A stretch of DNA of 64,000 nt from FEB-25 sp963726315 (GTDB taxonomy: Bacteria > Chloroflexota > Anaerolineae > Anaerolineales > UBA4823), in NCBI GenBank assembly GCA_963726315.1, contig CAVSBZ010000002.1, positions 62,001 through 126,000 on the forward strand, in the 5' to 3' direction. Position numbers and translations under genes: made by a program. Every line of letters starts with the position of its first letter. Position 1 is the first letter of the stretch. Positions 33,266 through 41,119 of the stretch are shown here, in pieces. The notes beneath the pieces are model-generated. The model saw only the letters and a program-made list of their open reading frames with translations, was not told the DNA's origin and ran no database searches.

Positions 33266-34564
33266 GTGAAATTCTTACGCTGGCTGGCGAAAAACTTTGG
33301 CACCCTTTTAACTGCCTTTATCCTTGCAGTGATTGTGTGGGTTTCGGCCGTCGTGGCTTCAGATCCTAATGAAGAGCACGTTCTCGCTCGCTCGGTGCCT
33401 ATTGAGACCATTGGACAGGACCCCAATTTACAGATCATGGGTGAAGTGCCATCGACTGTAACGCTTATCCTGCGCGCACCCAGTACGGTCTGGACGCAGC
33501 TGAACAATGATCCACAGGCGGTAACTGCGAAAGTCGATTTATCCAACCTGGGTCCGGGCGAGCACACCGTCCCGATACAGGTTCAGATCACCCCGCACCT
33601 CGTCCGGCTGATCAGCCAGGATCCTGAGCAGGTAACTGTCTCCCTGGATTCCATCGTTTCCCAGGTCTTTCCCGTCACCCTGGTAGTTTCAGGCAATCCC
33701 CCGGTCGGCTACCAGGCACAAACTCCGATTTTGAATCCTTCGGACGTGCAGGTCACCGGGGCAGAGTCGCTCGTCTCTCAGGTGAAGCAGGCACGCATAA
33801 ACCTCGATATCACCAATGCTAACCAGACCATTACCAGGGACGAAGTACCCCAGCTGCTCGACGCAGATGGTCAGGAAGTCAATGGGCTTACGATTTCACC
33901 TGAATCTGTGTCAGTCACCCAACCGATCGTCCTGTTGGGAGGTTACCGCTATGTAATTGTCCGGGCTGTCACCGTCGGGCAGGTGGCGACGGGTTACCGG
34001 GTGACCAATATTTTTTCTACCCCCATCGGAGTTGTGGTTTTCTCATCCAACCCTGAGTTGGTTAATAATTTACCCGGTTACATTGAGACTCAACCGATCG
34101 ACCTGACTGGGAAAGAGGATGACTTTGAGATCCTAGTGGACCTGAACCTGCCTGAAGGGATCACCGTAGTCGGCGATTCGAAGGTTTTGGTGCAGGTAAG
34201 CATCGCCGCGGTCGAGTCCAGCCTGGCAATCTCCCTGCCTGTGGAAGTTATTGGGCTGTCACCCGGGCTGTCCGCGAATGTGAATCCGCTTGTGGTGAAT
34301 GTCATCCTGACCGGGCCGGTTCCGGTGTTGAATGCACTCGGACCAACCGACGTAAGGGTGGTGGTAGACCTGACCGGTTATGAGGTGGGCACTTATCAGT
34401 TCACCCCACAGGTTAATATCCTGCCTGACAGGGTACAATTGAGCTCGATCCTGCCTGCCACGGTAGAGGTAACCATTACCATTGCGCCCACCCCTACGCA
34501 AACGCTCACACCCAATGGGACTACCACTCCGCAGCAAACTCCAACTCCCACCAGGATCCCATAA
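33266..34564 (+). CDS. YbbR-domain protein (CdaA regulator, CdaR-like)
   Basis: A 432-residue single-pass protein. A membrane anchor spans residues ~10-30 (FGTLLTAFILAVIVWVSAVV), followed by about four extracytoplasmic YbbR repeats. The repeat signature is of the SxVxVTGAESLVSQVKQARINLDI type (PSDVQVTGAESLV, LNALGPTDVRVVVDL). The C-terminal tail is Thr/Pro-rich (TPTQTLTPNGTTTPQQTPTP). YbbR/CdaR proteins bind and modulate CdaA. The GTG start follows the cdaA stop without any gap. Confidence 0.88.
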   Translation: MKFLRWLAKNFGTLLTAFILAVIVWVSAVVASDPNEEHVLARSVPIETIGQDPNLQIMGEVPSTVTLILRAPSTVWTQLNNDPQAVTAKVDLSNLGPGEHTVPIQVQITPHLVRLISQDPEQVTVSLDSIVSQVFPVTLVVSGNPPVGYQAQTPILNPSDVQVTGAESLVSQVKQARINLDITNANQTITRDEVPQLLDADGQEVNGLTISPESVSVTQPIVLLGGYRYVIVRAVTVGQVATGYRVTNIFSTPIGVVVFSSNPELVNNLPGYIETQPIDLTGKEDDFEILVDLNLPEGITVVGDSKVLVQVSIAAVESSLAISLPVEVIGLSPGLSANVNPLVVNVILTGPVPVLNALGPTDVRVVVDLTGYEVGTYQFTPQVNILPDRVQLSSILPATVEVTITIAPTPTQTLTPNGTTTPQQTPTPTRIP

Positions 34565-34573
34565 GGATAATCG

Positions 34574-35950
34574 ATGACCAAACCGGTAATAGCCTTGGTT
34601 GGCAGACCCAACGTTGGGAAAAGTACGTTATTTAACCGCCTGGCAGGCGAGCGTCTGGCAGTCGTGGATGAAGTCCCCGGCACAACCCGCGATCGCCTGG
34701 TCATTGAAACTGAATGGGCAGGCAGGGTGTTCGATATTGTTGATACCGGTGGGATTGACCCCACTCAAACCGGTCCGGGTCGTTCGCAGCAGCCTCTCTC
34801 GATTGGTTCAGCCGATTTTATTGAGCAGATCCGCCTCCAGGCTGAGATAGCCATCCGCGATTCAGACGCAGTTTTGTTCATCACCGATGCCGAAAATGGC
34901 GTCACCCCCGCTGACTATGAAGTTGCCCAGATCTTACGAAAAAATCAACACGATGTGGATGGTAAGCCATCGCCACCAGTGCTGCTGGTGGTAAATAAGT
35001 GCGAAAATGAAGCCCGCCGGTTGGCTGCCATGGAATTCTATGAGCTGGGTTTGGGGGAACCCTACCCGATTTCTGCCCTGCATGGGACCGGTACCGGAGA
35101 CATGCTGGACGCCCTGGTGGACACTTTCAAGAAAGAGGGCGAAGAGGCAGAGGACGATTCAGTCAAGATTGCCATTGTTGGAAAACCCAACGCCGGAAAG
35201 TCCAGCCTGCTCAACCAGCTCCTGGGAGAAGAACGCGCCATCGTCAGCCCAATTGCCGGAACCACCCGCGATGCCATCGATACTCACCTGACCTATGGTG
35301 ATGTCCCCATGGTGCTGATTGATACTGCCGGTATCCGCCGGCGCGGTCATATCACCCCGGGGGTGGAGCAGTATAGTGTGCTGCGCGCCCTTCAGGCGAT
35401 CGAGAGGTCCGATGTGGTCCTGTTGGTGCTGGATGCGGTCGAAGGGTTGACTGCGCAAGACGCTCACATCGCCGGGTTTATCCTGGATGCCTGGAAGAGT
35501 GCGGTAGTCTTGGTGAACAAGTGGGACGCTATAGAGAAAGATACCTATACAATGGCCGATTTCACTCAGACGGTCAGGCGGGATTTGAATTTTATGGATT
35601 ATGTCCCCGTGCTGTTCATATCCGCCAAGACAGGTCAGCGTGTAGACCAGGTGTTGCCGCTTGCCCTCAGAGTCCAGGAGGAGCGTCTCACCCGTTTGCC
35701 TACCTCGAAGATTAACCGTGTCTTGCATGCAGCCCAAGACAAGCATGCCAGCCCTTCACACGGAGGCAGCGAATTCAAGATCTATTATGGCTCGCAGGTC
35801 AGGAATGACCCTCCAGTCTTCTTACTCCACGTGAACGACCCTAAATTAGCCCACTTCACCTACCTGCGATATTTGGAAAATTGTATCCGCCAGGAGCACC
35901 CATTCCTGGGCACACCCATCCGGATTGTTTTACGACCCCGGAGAAAATGA
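34574..35950 (+). CDS. der: Ribosome biogenesis GTPase Der
   Basis: A 458-residue tandem GTPase for 50S subunit maturation. Domain 1: GRPNVGKST (residues 10-18), switch PGTTRDR, DTGG and NKCE. Domain 2: GKPNAGKSS (~203), AGTTRDA, DTAGIRRRG and NKWD. The C-terminal KH-like domain ends FLGTPIRIVLRPRRK, as usual. It lies 9 bases downstream of the ybbR-like gene and begins with ATG. Confidence 0.97.
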   Translation: MTKPVIALVGRPNVGKSTLFNRLAGERLAVVDEVPGTTRDRLVIETEWAGRVFDIVDTGGIDPTQTGPGRSQQPLSIGSADFIEQIRLQAEIAIRDSDAVLFITDAENGVTPADYEVAQILRKNQHDVDGKPSPPVLLVVNKCENEARRLAAMEFYELGLGEPYPISALHGTGTGDMLDALVDTFKKEGEEAEDDSVKIAIVGKPNAGKSSLLNQLLGEERAIVSPIAGTTRDAIDTHLTYGDVPMVLIDTAGIRRRGHITPGVEQYSVLRALQAIERSDVVLLVLDAVEGLTAQDAHIAGFILDAWKSAVVLVNKWDAIEKDTYTMADFTQTVRRDLNFMDYVPVLFISAKTGQRVDQVLPLALRVQEERLTRLPTSKINRVLHAAQDKHASPSHGGSEFKIYYGSQVRNDPPVFLLHVNDPKLAHFTYLRYLENCIRQEHPFLGTPIRIVLRPRRK

Positions 35951-36006
35951 CACCCTCTCACCAGGTAAATCCCATTAATGTTCACAATCCATTAATCCCC
36001 CTTCCC

Positions 36007-36035
36007 TTGCCCTGAAGGGTGAGCGGTTATATAAT
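36007..36035 (+). promoter_or_regulatory. Sigma-70-like promoter of the signal peptidase gene
   Basis: TTGCCC (36007-36012), 17-bp spacer, TATAAT (36030-36035). The start codon is about 20 bases downstream, giving a very short leader. Confidence 0.65.
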
Positions 36036-36055
36036 GCCTTAAACATGGAGGAATT

Positions 36056-36646
36056 TTGGACACGAATCAGGTAGAAGTTAATCCAGAACTGGCCCAGCCA
36101 AAAGAACATAAATCTGGATTCTTTTCGTTTTTAAAGGATGTTCTTGAAACGCTGGTTCTAGCACTGGTGTTGTTTGTCAGCATCAATGTCATTTCCGCGC
36201 GCATCCGGGTGGATGGCGAAAGCATGGTGCCAACTTTACAAACAGGTGAATATGTTGTCGTTAACCGGTTAAGTTACCGCCTTGGAACCCCTCAACGCGG
36301 GGATATTATTGTCTTTCACTTCCCTCGCGATCCCCAGGAAGAATATATCAAGCGCGTCATTGGGCTGCCAGGTGATGAAGTTCAAGTAACTGATGGTGTA
36401 GTCTATGTCAACGGGCAGCCTTTAAACGAGACTTACCTGGATACCAAGACAAATTACATTGGCACCTGGCGCATCCCAGAGGGACAATTGTTCGTCTTAG
36501 GTGATAACCGCAATAATTCATCCGATTCGCACAATTGGGGCATGGTTCCTATGAGTTATGTGGTGGGGAAGGCGGTCCTGGTGTATTGGCCGCCGCCTGA
36601 TTGGGGCTTTATCTATCATGTGCCTCTGGCTAATGCAGCCCATTAA
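36056..36646 (+). CDS. lepB: Signal peptidase I
   Basis: A 196-residue membrane serine protease that removes Sec/Tat signal peptides. One N-terminal membrane segment covers residues ~28-48. The nucleophile is Ser56 (DGESMVPTL) and the general base Lys99 (EYIKRVIGLPGD). The GDNRNNSSDSHNWG box E is intact. Start is TTG at 36056 with GGAG 5 bases upstream. It heads a plus-strand group with deoC. Confidence 0.95.
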   Translation: MDTNQVEVNPELAQPKEHKSGFFSFLKDVLETLVLALVLFVSINVISARIRVDGESMVPTLQTGEYVVVNRLSYRLGTPQRGDIIVFHFPRDPQEEYIKRVIGLPGDEVQVTDGVVYVNGQPLNETYLDTKTNYIGTWRIPEGQLFVLGDNRNNSSDSHNWGMVPMSYVVGKAVLVYWPPPDWGFIYHVPLANAAH

Positions 36647-36674
36647 GGGAAAGCTATAAAGGGAATCTACTCGG

Positions 36675-37430
36675 ATGGAACTAGCGCAAATCATCTCCTT
36701 AGCCCATGATTACGATCACCAGCTTCCCCCGCCACCAGCTCCTTTGAGCCTTCCGGTGGGGAAAGAGATCGCTGGCTGGATTGACCATACCCTGCTCAAG
36801 CCTGAAGCTACAGCTGCCCAGATACGCACCTTATGCCAGGAAGCCATGCAGCATCATTTTGCTACTGTGTGTATCAACCCGGTTTACGTCCCACTGGCGT
36901 GTGGGATGTTAAGGGATGCCAAAGAGAATGTATGCACGGTGATCGGCTTCCCGCTTGGAGCGGTGCTGCCGGAATTCAAAGTATACGAGACCCTGACCTG
37001 TATCAATGCTGGCGCCTCTGAGGTCGATATGGTCATTAATGTGGGGGCGCTGAAATCTGAAGCCTATGGACTGGTGATGAACGAAGTCCAGACGGTGACA
37101 GGCACCGCCCACAACCAGGGCGCAATAGTCAAGGTGATCCTCGAAAATTCGCTTCTCACCCGTCATGAGAAGATCATCGCCTGCCTGATCAGCCAATCGG
37201 CAGGGGCGGATTTCGTTAAGACCTCCACCGGTTTTGGCACCGGAGGTGCAACGGTAGAAGATGTAGAGCTGATGCGCCGCGTGATCGGTGCTGACATGGG
37301 TGTCAAGGCTGCGGGTGGCATCCGCACCTGCGCTGATGCCATAGCGATGATCAAGGCTGGAGCCAACCGCCTGGGTGCAAGCGCTGGAGTGAAGATCCTC
37401 CAAGAAGCAGAGGCAGTGATTCATGACTGA
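36675..37430 (+). CDS. deoC: Deoxyribose-phosphate aldolase
   Basis: A 251-residue class I aldolase: 2-deoxyribose-5-phosphate to glyceraldehyde-3-phosphate and acetaldehyde, in deoxynucleoside salvage. Lys182 (ADFVKTSTGFGTGG) forms the Schiff base, Lys211 (GVKAAGGIR) and Asp119 (EVDMVIN) complete the site. The N-terminal ~28 residues are a Pro-rich extension not seen in short DeoC. It overlaps the following zinc-finger gene by 8 bases. Confidence 0.95.
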   Translation: MELAQIISLAHDYDHQLPPPPAPLSLPVGKEIAGWIDHTLLKPEATAAQIRTLCQEAMQHHFATVCINPVYVPLACGMLRDAKENVCTVIGFPLGAVLPEFKVYETLTCINAGASEVDMVINVGALKSEAYGLVMNEVQTVTGTAHNQGAIVKVILENSLLTRHEKIIACLISQSAGADFVKTSTGFGTGGATVEDVELMRRVIGADMGVKAAGGIRTCADAIAMIKAGANRLGASAGVKILQEAEAVIHD

Positions 37431-37737
37431 AGAGACAACCAAGCCTGACGAGAAACCGCAGGCTGACGATCAGTTGGAAGTTGCCCACATCTGCCCGGAA
37501 TGCCACACCGGGGTTTTTCGGCTCGAATATCTCACCTATTTTACCTGGCTGAATGACGAGCTGATCACGGTGCCGAATTTCCCCTCCTGGGTGTGTGATG
37601 TGTGTGGAAAGCGGGAGTACGATACCCACGCTGTCAGCTGGCTGAACATGCTGCTTAGCCCCACCACAGGTCGAAAACATAAACCTCGCCGCAGGAACCT
37701 GCCTCGAAACCTGAACCGGCCTCAACCCCAAAGTTAA
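37423..37737 (+). CDS. YgiT-type zinc-finger protein
   Basis: A 104-residue protein with two Cys pairs (HICPECHTGVF, WVCDVCGKREYDTHAV) in the spacing of YgiT-type (MqsA N-terminal) zinc fingers. The helix-turn-helix of MqsA is absent; the tail is basic (RKHKPRRRNLPRNL), which suggests nucleic-acid contact. No toxin gene of the MqsR type is adjacent, so an antitoxin role is unlikely. It overlaps deoC by 8 bases and is 20 bases before the next gene. Confidence 0.72.
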   Translation: MTEETTKPDEKPQADDQLEVAHICPECHTGVFRLEYLTYFTWLNDELITVPNFPSWVCDVCGKREYDTHAVSWLNMLLSPTTGRKHKPRRRNLPRNLNRPQPQS

Positions 37738-37757
37738 CCTGACAGTGGAGGAATGTA

Positions 37758-38312
37758 ATGGTCTCGCCGATACCTAACCGCCTCATCCCAGCCGAGATAC
37801 TAACCAGCAGCCATTACATATTCGGTCAGGTCAAGGTCATCCAAAGTGGGTTAGTTGGTATGTTGACCGATATGACCACCTCCTTCATCGAGATAGATGA
37901 AGCCAGCATTGCCCCCATCCACAAGCCTTCCAGCGTGGTGAACTATGCCACCCAGCTGTATATGGTCCGCTCGGAAATTGCCGCCGTCTGTTTGCGCAAG
38001 CGCGAATATATGGGCTTGCAGGGCATAATGAAAAGTGGCTATCAGCGTTTGATCCCCTATCCGGTCCAGATTTCCACCCGCACCTATGACATTACTGCCA
38101 CGCTCGAATGGTCCGGGCGATTTGAATTCTCTGCATTGATAACCGAAGGCACAAGCTATTTTATTATTGTTTACGATGCCACCCTCACTGCCCCCCGCTA
38201 CCCGGAGATCAAGATTGAGTCTCCGGTGATGCTCATCAATCGCAGTTTCCTTGAAACCCTGATCATCAACAAGAAAACCCCCACCATCCCCGTCGCTGAC
38301 GAATCAATCTAG
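37758..38312 (+). CDS. Unknown conserved-looking protein
   Basis: A 184-residue soluble protein with a good GGAGG Shine-Dalgarno 10 bases before its ATG. No signal peptide or membrane segment. Segments such as HYIFGQVKVIQSGLVGMLTD and MVRSEIAAVCLRKREYMGLQ suggest a repeated beta-rich module, one near residues 17-85 and another near 95-165. I do not recognise the family. It is the last gene of the signal peptidase / deoC / zinc-finger group. Confidence 0.6.
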   Translation: MVSPIPNRLIPAEILTSSHYIFGQVKVIQSGLVGMLTDMTTSFIEIDEASIAPIHKPSSVVNYATQLYMVRSEIAAVCLRKREYMGLQGIMKSGYQRLIPYPVQISTRTYDITATLEWSGRFEFSALITEGTSYFIIVYDATLTAPRYPEIKIESPVMLINRSFLETLIINKKTPTIPVADESI

Positions 38313-38371
38313 TTAAGAAATTCACCTCATGCACCGCAGGTGGTCGTATTGATTCACTACAAGGAAGTGCT

Positions 38372-38905
38372 TCAGGTTGGATCGATATGCGGTCGTGCGA
38401 GCAGTAAAGCTGCCAGGCTTTTACCGTCCTGCAGCTCACCACTGAGCACCATACGATATGCCTGATCAATCTCCACCGGGACGAGGGTGATGAATTCGTC
38501 TTCGTCGCCGCGCAACGGGTCGTGATGCAGCTCAGCTGCCAGATAGACCACCATGTATTCGGTGGAATATCCCGGGGCAAGGTAGAACTCACCCAGCCTG
38601 GTTAATTTCCCCGCCGCATACCCCGTTTCTTCCCGGATCTCCCGCAAGGCGCAGTTTTCAGCAGTTTCACCGGTATTAAGCGTTCCAGCCGGCAGCTCGA
38701 GCAGCTCCTTACCGGTTGCATGCCGATACTGGCGGACGAATAAGATACGCCCGTCTGCATCGATTGGCAGGATGGTCACTGCCCCAACGTGCTCAATAAT
38801 ATCCAGATGGGCGATATGCTGGTTGGGGAACCGCACTTCGTCACGCCGCACGTTGAATGCGTGACCCCGGTAAATAGTCTCTTGCTGGAGCGTTTCGACG
38901 ATCAT
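38372..38905 (-). CDS. NUDIX hydrolase (ADP-ribose pyrophosphatase type)
   Basis: A 177-residue enzyme. The Nudix box GTLNTGETAENCALREIREETGY matches Gx5Ex7REUxEExGU, and the upstream YRHATGKELLELPAG is typical of ADP-sugar pyrophosphatases (ADPRase/NudF). It would hydrolyse ADP-ribose to AMP and ribose-5-phosphate. GGAGG lies 6 bases before the start, just past the terminator of the upstream LysM gene. Confidence 0.88.
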   Translation of the reverse strand: MIVETLQQETIYRGHAFNVRRDEVRFPNQHIAHLDIIEHVGAVTILPIDADGRILFVRQYRHATGKELLELPAGTLNTGETAENCALREIREETGYAAGKLTRLGEFYLAPGYSTEYMVVYLAAELHHDPLRGDEDEFITLVPVEIDQAYRMVLSGELQDGKSLAALLLARPHIDPT

Positions 38906-38922
38906 GATCCTCCTTAAAAATT

Positions 38923-38960
38923 ACGAAGGTTTAAACGTTGCAGTCTGTTTAAACCTTCGT
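38923..38960 (-). terminator. Intrinsic terminator of the LysM lipoprotein gene
   Basis: A 14-bp stem ACGAAGGTTTAAAC / GTTTAAACCTTCGT, followed on the minus strand by AATTTTTAAGG. Confidence 0.8.
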
Positions 38961-38977
38961 CAGAGTTTGGTTGGGTC

Positions 38978-39652
38978 TTAGGGAATGACTAAAACTTCTC
39001 CATCAGGCAGACCGGTGTAAGAGGTCAGGCCATTTTGCAGCGCAATCATATCCGGTGAGACGTCTCCATACGAGCACGCAATCGTGTTTACGGTATCCCC
39101 TGATAGAATTTTATAATAATCAGGATGGGGTTTAAGCGCCCGCTCGCCTACGAATGGGTTGCCAGTTTGCGGGATTTTCAAAACCTGCCCTGCATAGACG
39201 TTGGAGCTGGATGTGAGTCCATTGATGGAAAGTAGTTCGCTGATGTCTACATTGAATCGGCGAGCAATGCAGAAGGGGAACTCGCCCGCTGCCAGGGTGT
39301 ATGAGGCAGGTGGACCGCCCGCAGTAGCCTGGACGTAGACAATTGGGGCCTGTGTGGGCTCAGGAGAAGCGGGCACACTCGTCGCTCCCGGAGGGACCGG
39401 ACTGGCTGAAGGGTTTTGAGTTGAAATCGCAGTTACAGTCACGAATGGCGCGATTGCCTGGGCAGTCTGTGTGGCGAATGTGGAAACATCGATACCGCTG
39501 CCGGTTTCCTGGCTTTCACCTGGCACCGGGAACCCATTGCTGGTTGATTCTGGACCTTTGGAGGCTGGAAGTTTACAGGAGGTAAGTCCAATCACTAATA
39601 TTCCCATCACCACAAAGAGGATGATAGTGCGTACGGAGGAATTGCGGTTCAT
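38978..39652 (-). CDS. LysM-domain lipoprotein
   Basis: A 224-residue secreted lipoprotein: signal peptide with lipobox IGLTSC (Cys26), a Ser/Pro/Thr linker to ~residue 110, then two LysM-like modules. The first is SYTLAAGEFPFCIARRFNVDISELLSINGL ending GQVLKIP (~117-163). The second is YKILSGDTVNTIACSYGDVSPDMIALQNGL ending EVLVIP (~178-224). LysM binds N-acetylglucosamine-containing polymers such as peptidoglycan. Each module has one internal Cys (FCIA, IACS), which could pair in a disulfide. Confidence 0.85.
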   Translation of the reverse strand: MNRNSSVRTIILFVVMGILVIGLTSCKLPASKGPESTSNGFPVPGESQETGSGIDVSTFATQTAQAIAPFVTVTAISTQNPSASPVPPGATSVPASPEPTQAPIVYVQATAGGPPASYTLAAGEFPFCIARRFNVDISELLSINGLTSSSNVYAGQVLKIPQTGNPFVGERALKPHPDYYKILSGDTVNTIACSYGDVSPDMIALQNGLTSYTGLPDGEVLVIP

Positions 39653-39790
39653 ATTATCTCTGTCTCCTTCACTCAGTCAAAGGCGCTGGTCACGCTGTTC
39701 ACTTGTTCTAAAATCTTCTTGTAATTACTCACCACATCGAAAGTTTTTCGCAAAGTATCATTGTGAATACGCCACATAGAATCTTTTAAC

Positions 39791-39858
39791 TGTCATTGCG
39801 AGAAGAGCGCTCTCCGATCCAAGATTTTTGCCAAATTCCGAAGCTCGACGAAGCAATC
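39791..39858. repeat. TGTCATTGCGAG-type repeat copy
   Basis: Begins TGTCATTGCGAGAAGAGCGC and ends GCTCGACGAAGCAATCC, the family's two conserved ends, in the 310-base gap between the LysM and ATC-hydrolase-like genes. The rest of the gap is AT-rich with no gene. Confidence 0.65.
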
Positions 39859-39962
39859 CGCTCTTTGTTTTGTACGTTAGGTCTCAAATTACCGATTATG
39901 GTAAGTAGTTACATCTTCTCTGTTAGAGATACTAGCATATTCCGAAACCTGCGTCAAGCAAT

Positions 39963-40475
39963 TTATCCAGGCGGTTTTTTTGCGTGCACCAGCTCAAACC
40001 TGAAGTCACAGATGTCGGCACCTTCCATGATCGTCTGGGTGCGGGTGAGTTGAATGTCGGGATTAAATCCCTGGATGAAGGCAAAATCACGCTCACATGA
40101 CAGCACTTTACCCAGCTCCGGGATGCCCAGGTGGTCATACATCTCGGCATAACGGCAGCGATATACGTTGAACGAAAATTTCTTGCGGGTTTTCTCCAGC
40201 ACTTCCGTTTGGATGGCATTATCCTTCTTCCAGGTTTCCTGCGCCACCGAAAAATGCTGCAGGTCATTGCTTTCCAGGCTGGCGGCAAGCTGCGCGCCTT
40301 GCTGGAGGGCGATCTCCTGGATAACCTTGCGCACCACTTCCCACACTTGCTCGCCTCCGAACTCTTCACTCAACGCCGCGATCAAAGGAGCCAGCAGGCG
40401 AGCCTCTATTTCTCGCCGGTTTAGCAAGCCTACGACATTCATGTAATCAGCTGGGGGAGCAGAGTTATGTTCCAT
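39963..40475 (-). CDS. ATC-hydrolase-like protein (L-2-amino-thiazoline-4-carboxylate hydrolase family)
   Basis: A 170-residue cytoplasmic protein. The C-terminal half carries the pattern of PF14196: FSFNVYRCRYAEMYDHLGIPELGKVLSCERDFAFIQG, then RTQTIMEGADICDFRFELV, with three Cys that are well placed for a metal or active site. Named members hydrolyse ATC on the L-cysteine synthesis route, but most homologues are uncharacterised. It ends a minus-strand run: PLD lipoprotein, HerA-like ATPase, SprT-like protease, then this gene, with gaps of 3, 3 and 20 bases. Confidence 0.7.
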   Translation of the reverse strand: MEHNSAPPADYMNVVGLLNRREIEARLLAPLIAALSEEFGGEQVWEVVRKVIQEIALQQGAQLAASLESNDLQHFSVAQETWKKDNAIQTEVLEKTRKKFSFNVYRCRYAEMYDHLGIPELGKVLSCERDFAFIQGFNPDIQLTRTQTIMEGADICDFRFELVHAKKPPG

Positions 40476-40495
40476 ATCTTTTTATGGGTTGCAAG

Positions 40496-41116
40496 TTATA
40501 TGCCATCGGATTCATCGCGGTTATCGCTACCAGCCGCTGATCCTGTTGCCTCATCTTCCAAAGAGCGCCCTGAGGCAAAGCTCACCCCCTGGATAAAACC
40601 GCGCGCCTGTTCAGCCATGGGGTACGCCGCTTTCAGCTCATTCCAGAATGCAGCGGAATGATTGGAATGCCTGCGGTGCAGCAATTCATGCGCGATGATG
40701 TAATCCACCACCCACTCCGGCCAATCCTTGATCTTGTCACTGATGCGGATTTGACCATCCGTGGGTCCACCCCGGGTGCAGCTTCCTAAGCGAGATTGCA
40801 TGTTACTAACCCAGCAGATGGCATTCCACTCAATTTTCCCGTCAAAGTATTTCTTATTGACCATTTCTGCCCGTTGGCGCAGCACGGCATCATTTCGCTG
40901 CCTGTACAATGTGATCGATTTATCCAACTGGCTGGCTACCTGTTCGAGCAGTGCACTCACTCTCCGGTTTGGCAGCCGAGAGGGTACGCGCAGCAAGAGC
41001 GACCCATCGGGGAGGCGTTCCCACCGTGAAGTTTTCGTCAGGCGTTTATCCCGCTTGAGATTGACAATAACCAGGCTCCCCTGGCTGTCCTTCACCTGAT
41101 AGCGTTGGTAGGTCAT
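40496..41116 (-). CDS. SprT/YgjP-like zinc metallopeptidase (DUF45 type)
   Basis: A 206-residue protein with the zinc motif IIAHELLHRRHSNHSAAFWNEL (HExxH plus a downstream His). The conserved WGSC-like loop reads SRLGSCTRGG and the block GQIRISDKIKDWPEWVVDYI matches the YgjP/DUF45 pattern. Such proteins are often coupled to DNA-processing genes (SprT-like). The ATG is 4 bases from the stop of the HerA-like gene, so co-expression is likely. The tail is Ser/Asp/Glu-rich and not conserved. Confidence 0.82.
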   Translation of the reverse strand: MTYQRYQVKDSQGSLVIVNLKRDKRLTKTSRWERLPDGSLLLRVPSRLPNRRVSALLEQVASQLDKSITLYRQRNDAVLRQRAEMVNKKYFDGKIEWNAICWVSNMQSRLGSCTRGGPTDGQIRISDKIKDWPEWVVDYIIAHELLHRRHSNHSAAFWNELKAAYPMAEQARGFIQGVSFASGRSLEDEATGSAAGSDNRDESDGI

Positions 41117-41119
41117 CGA

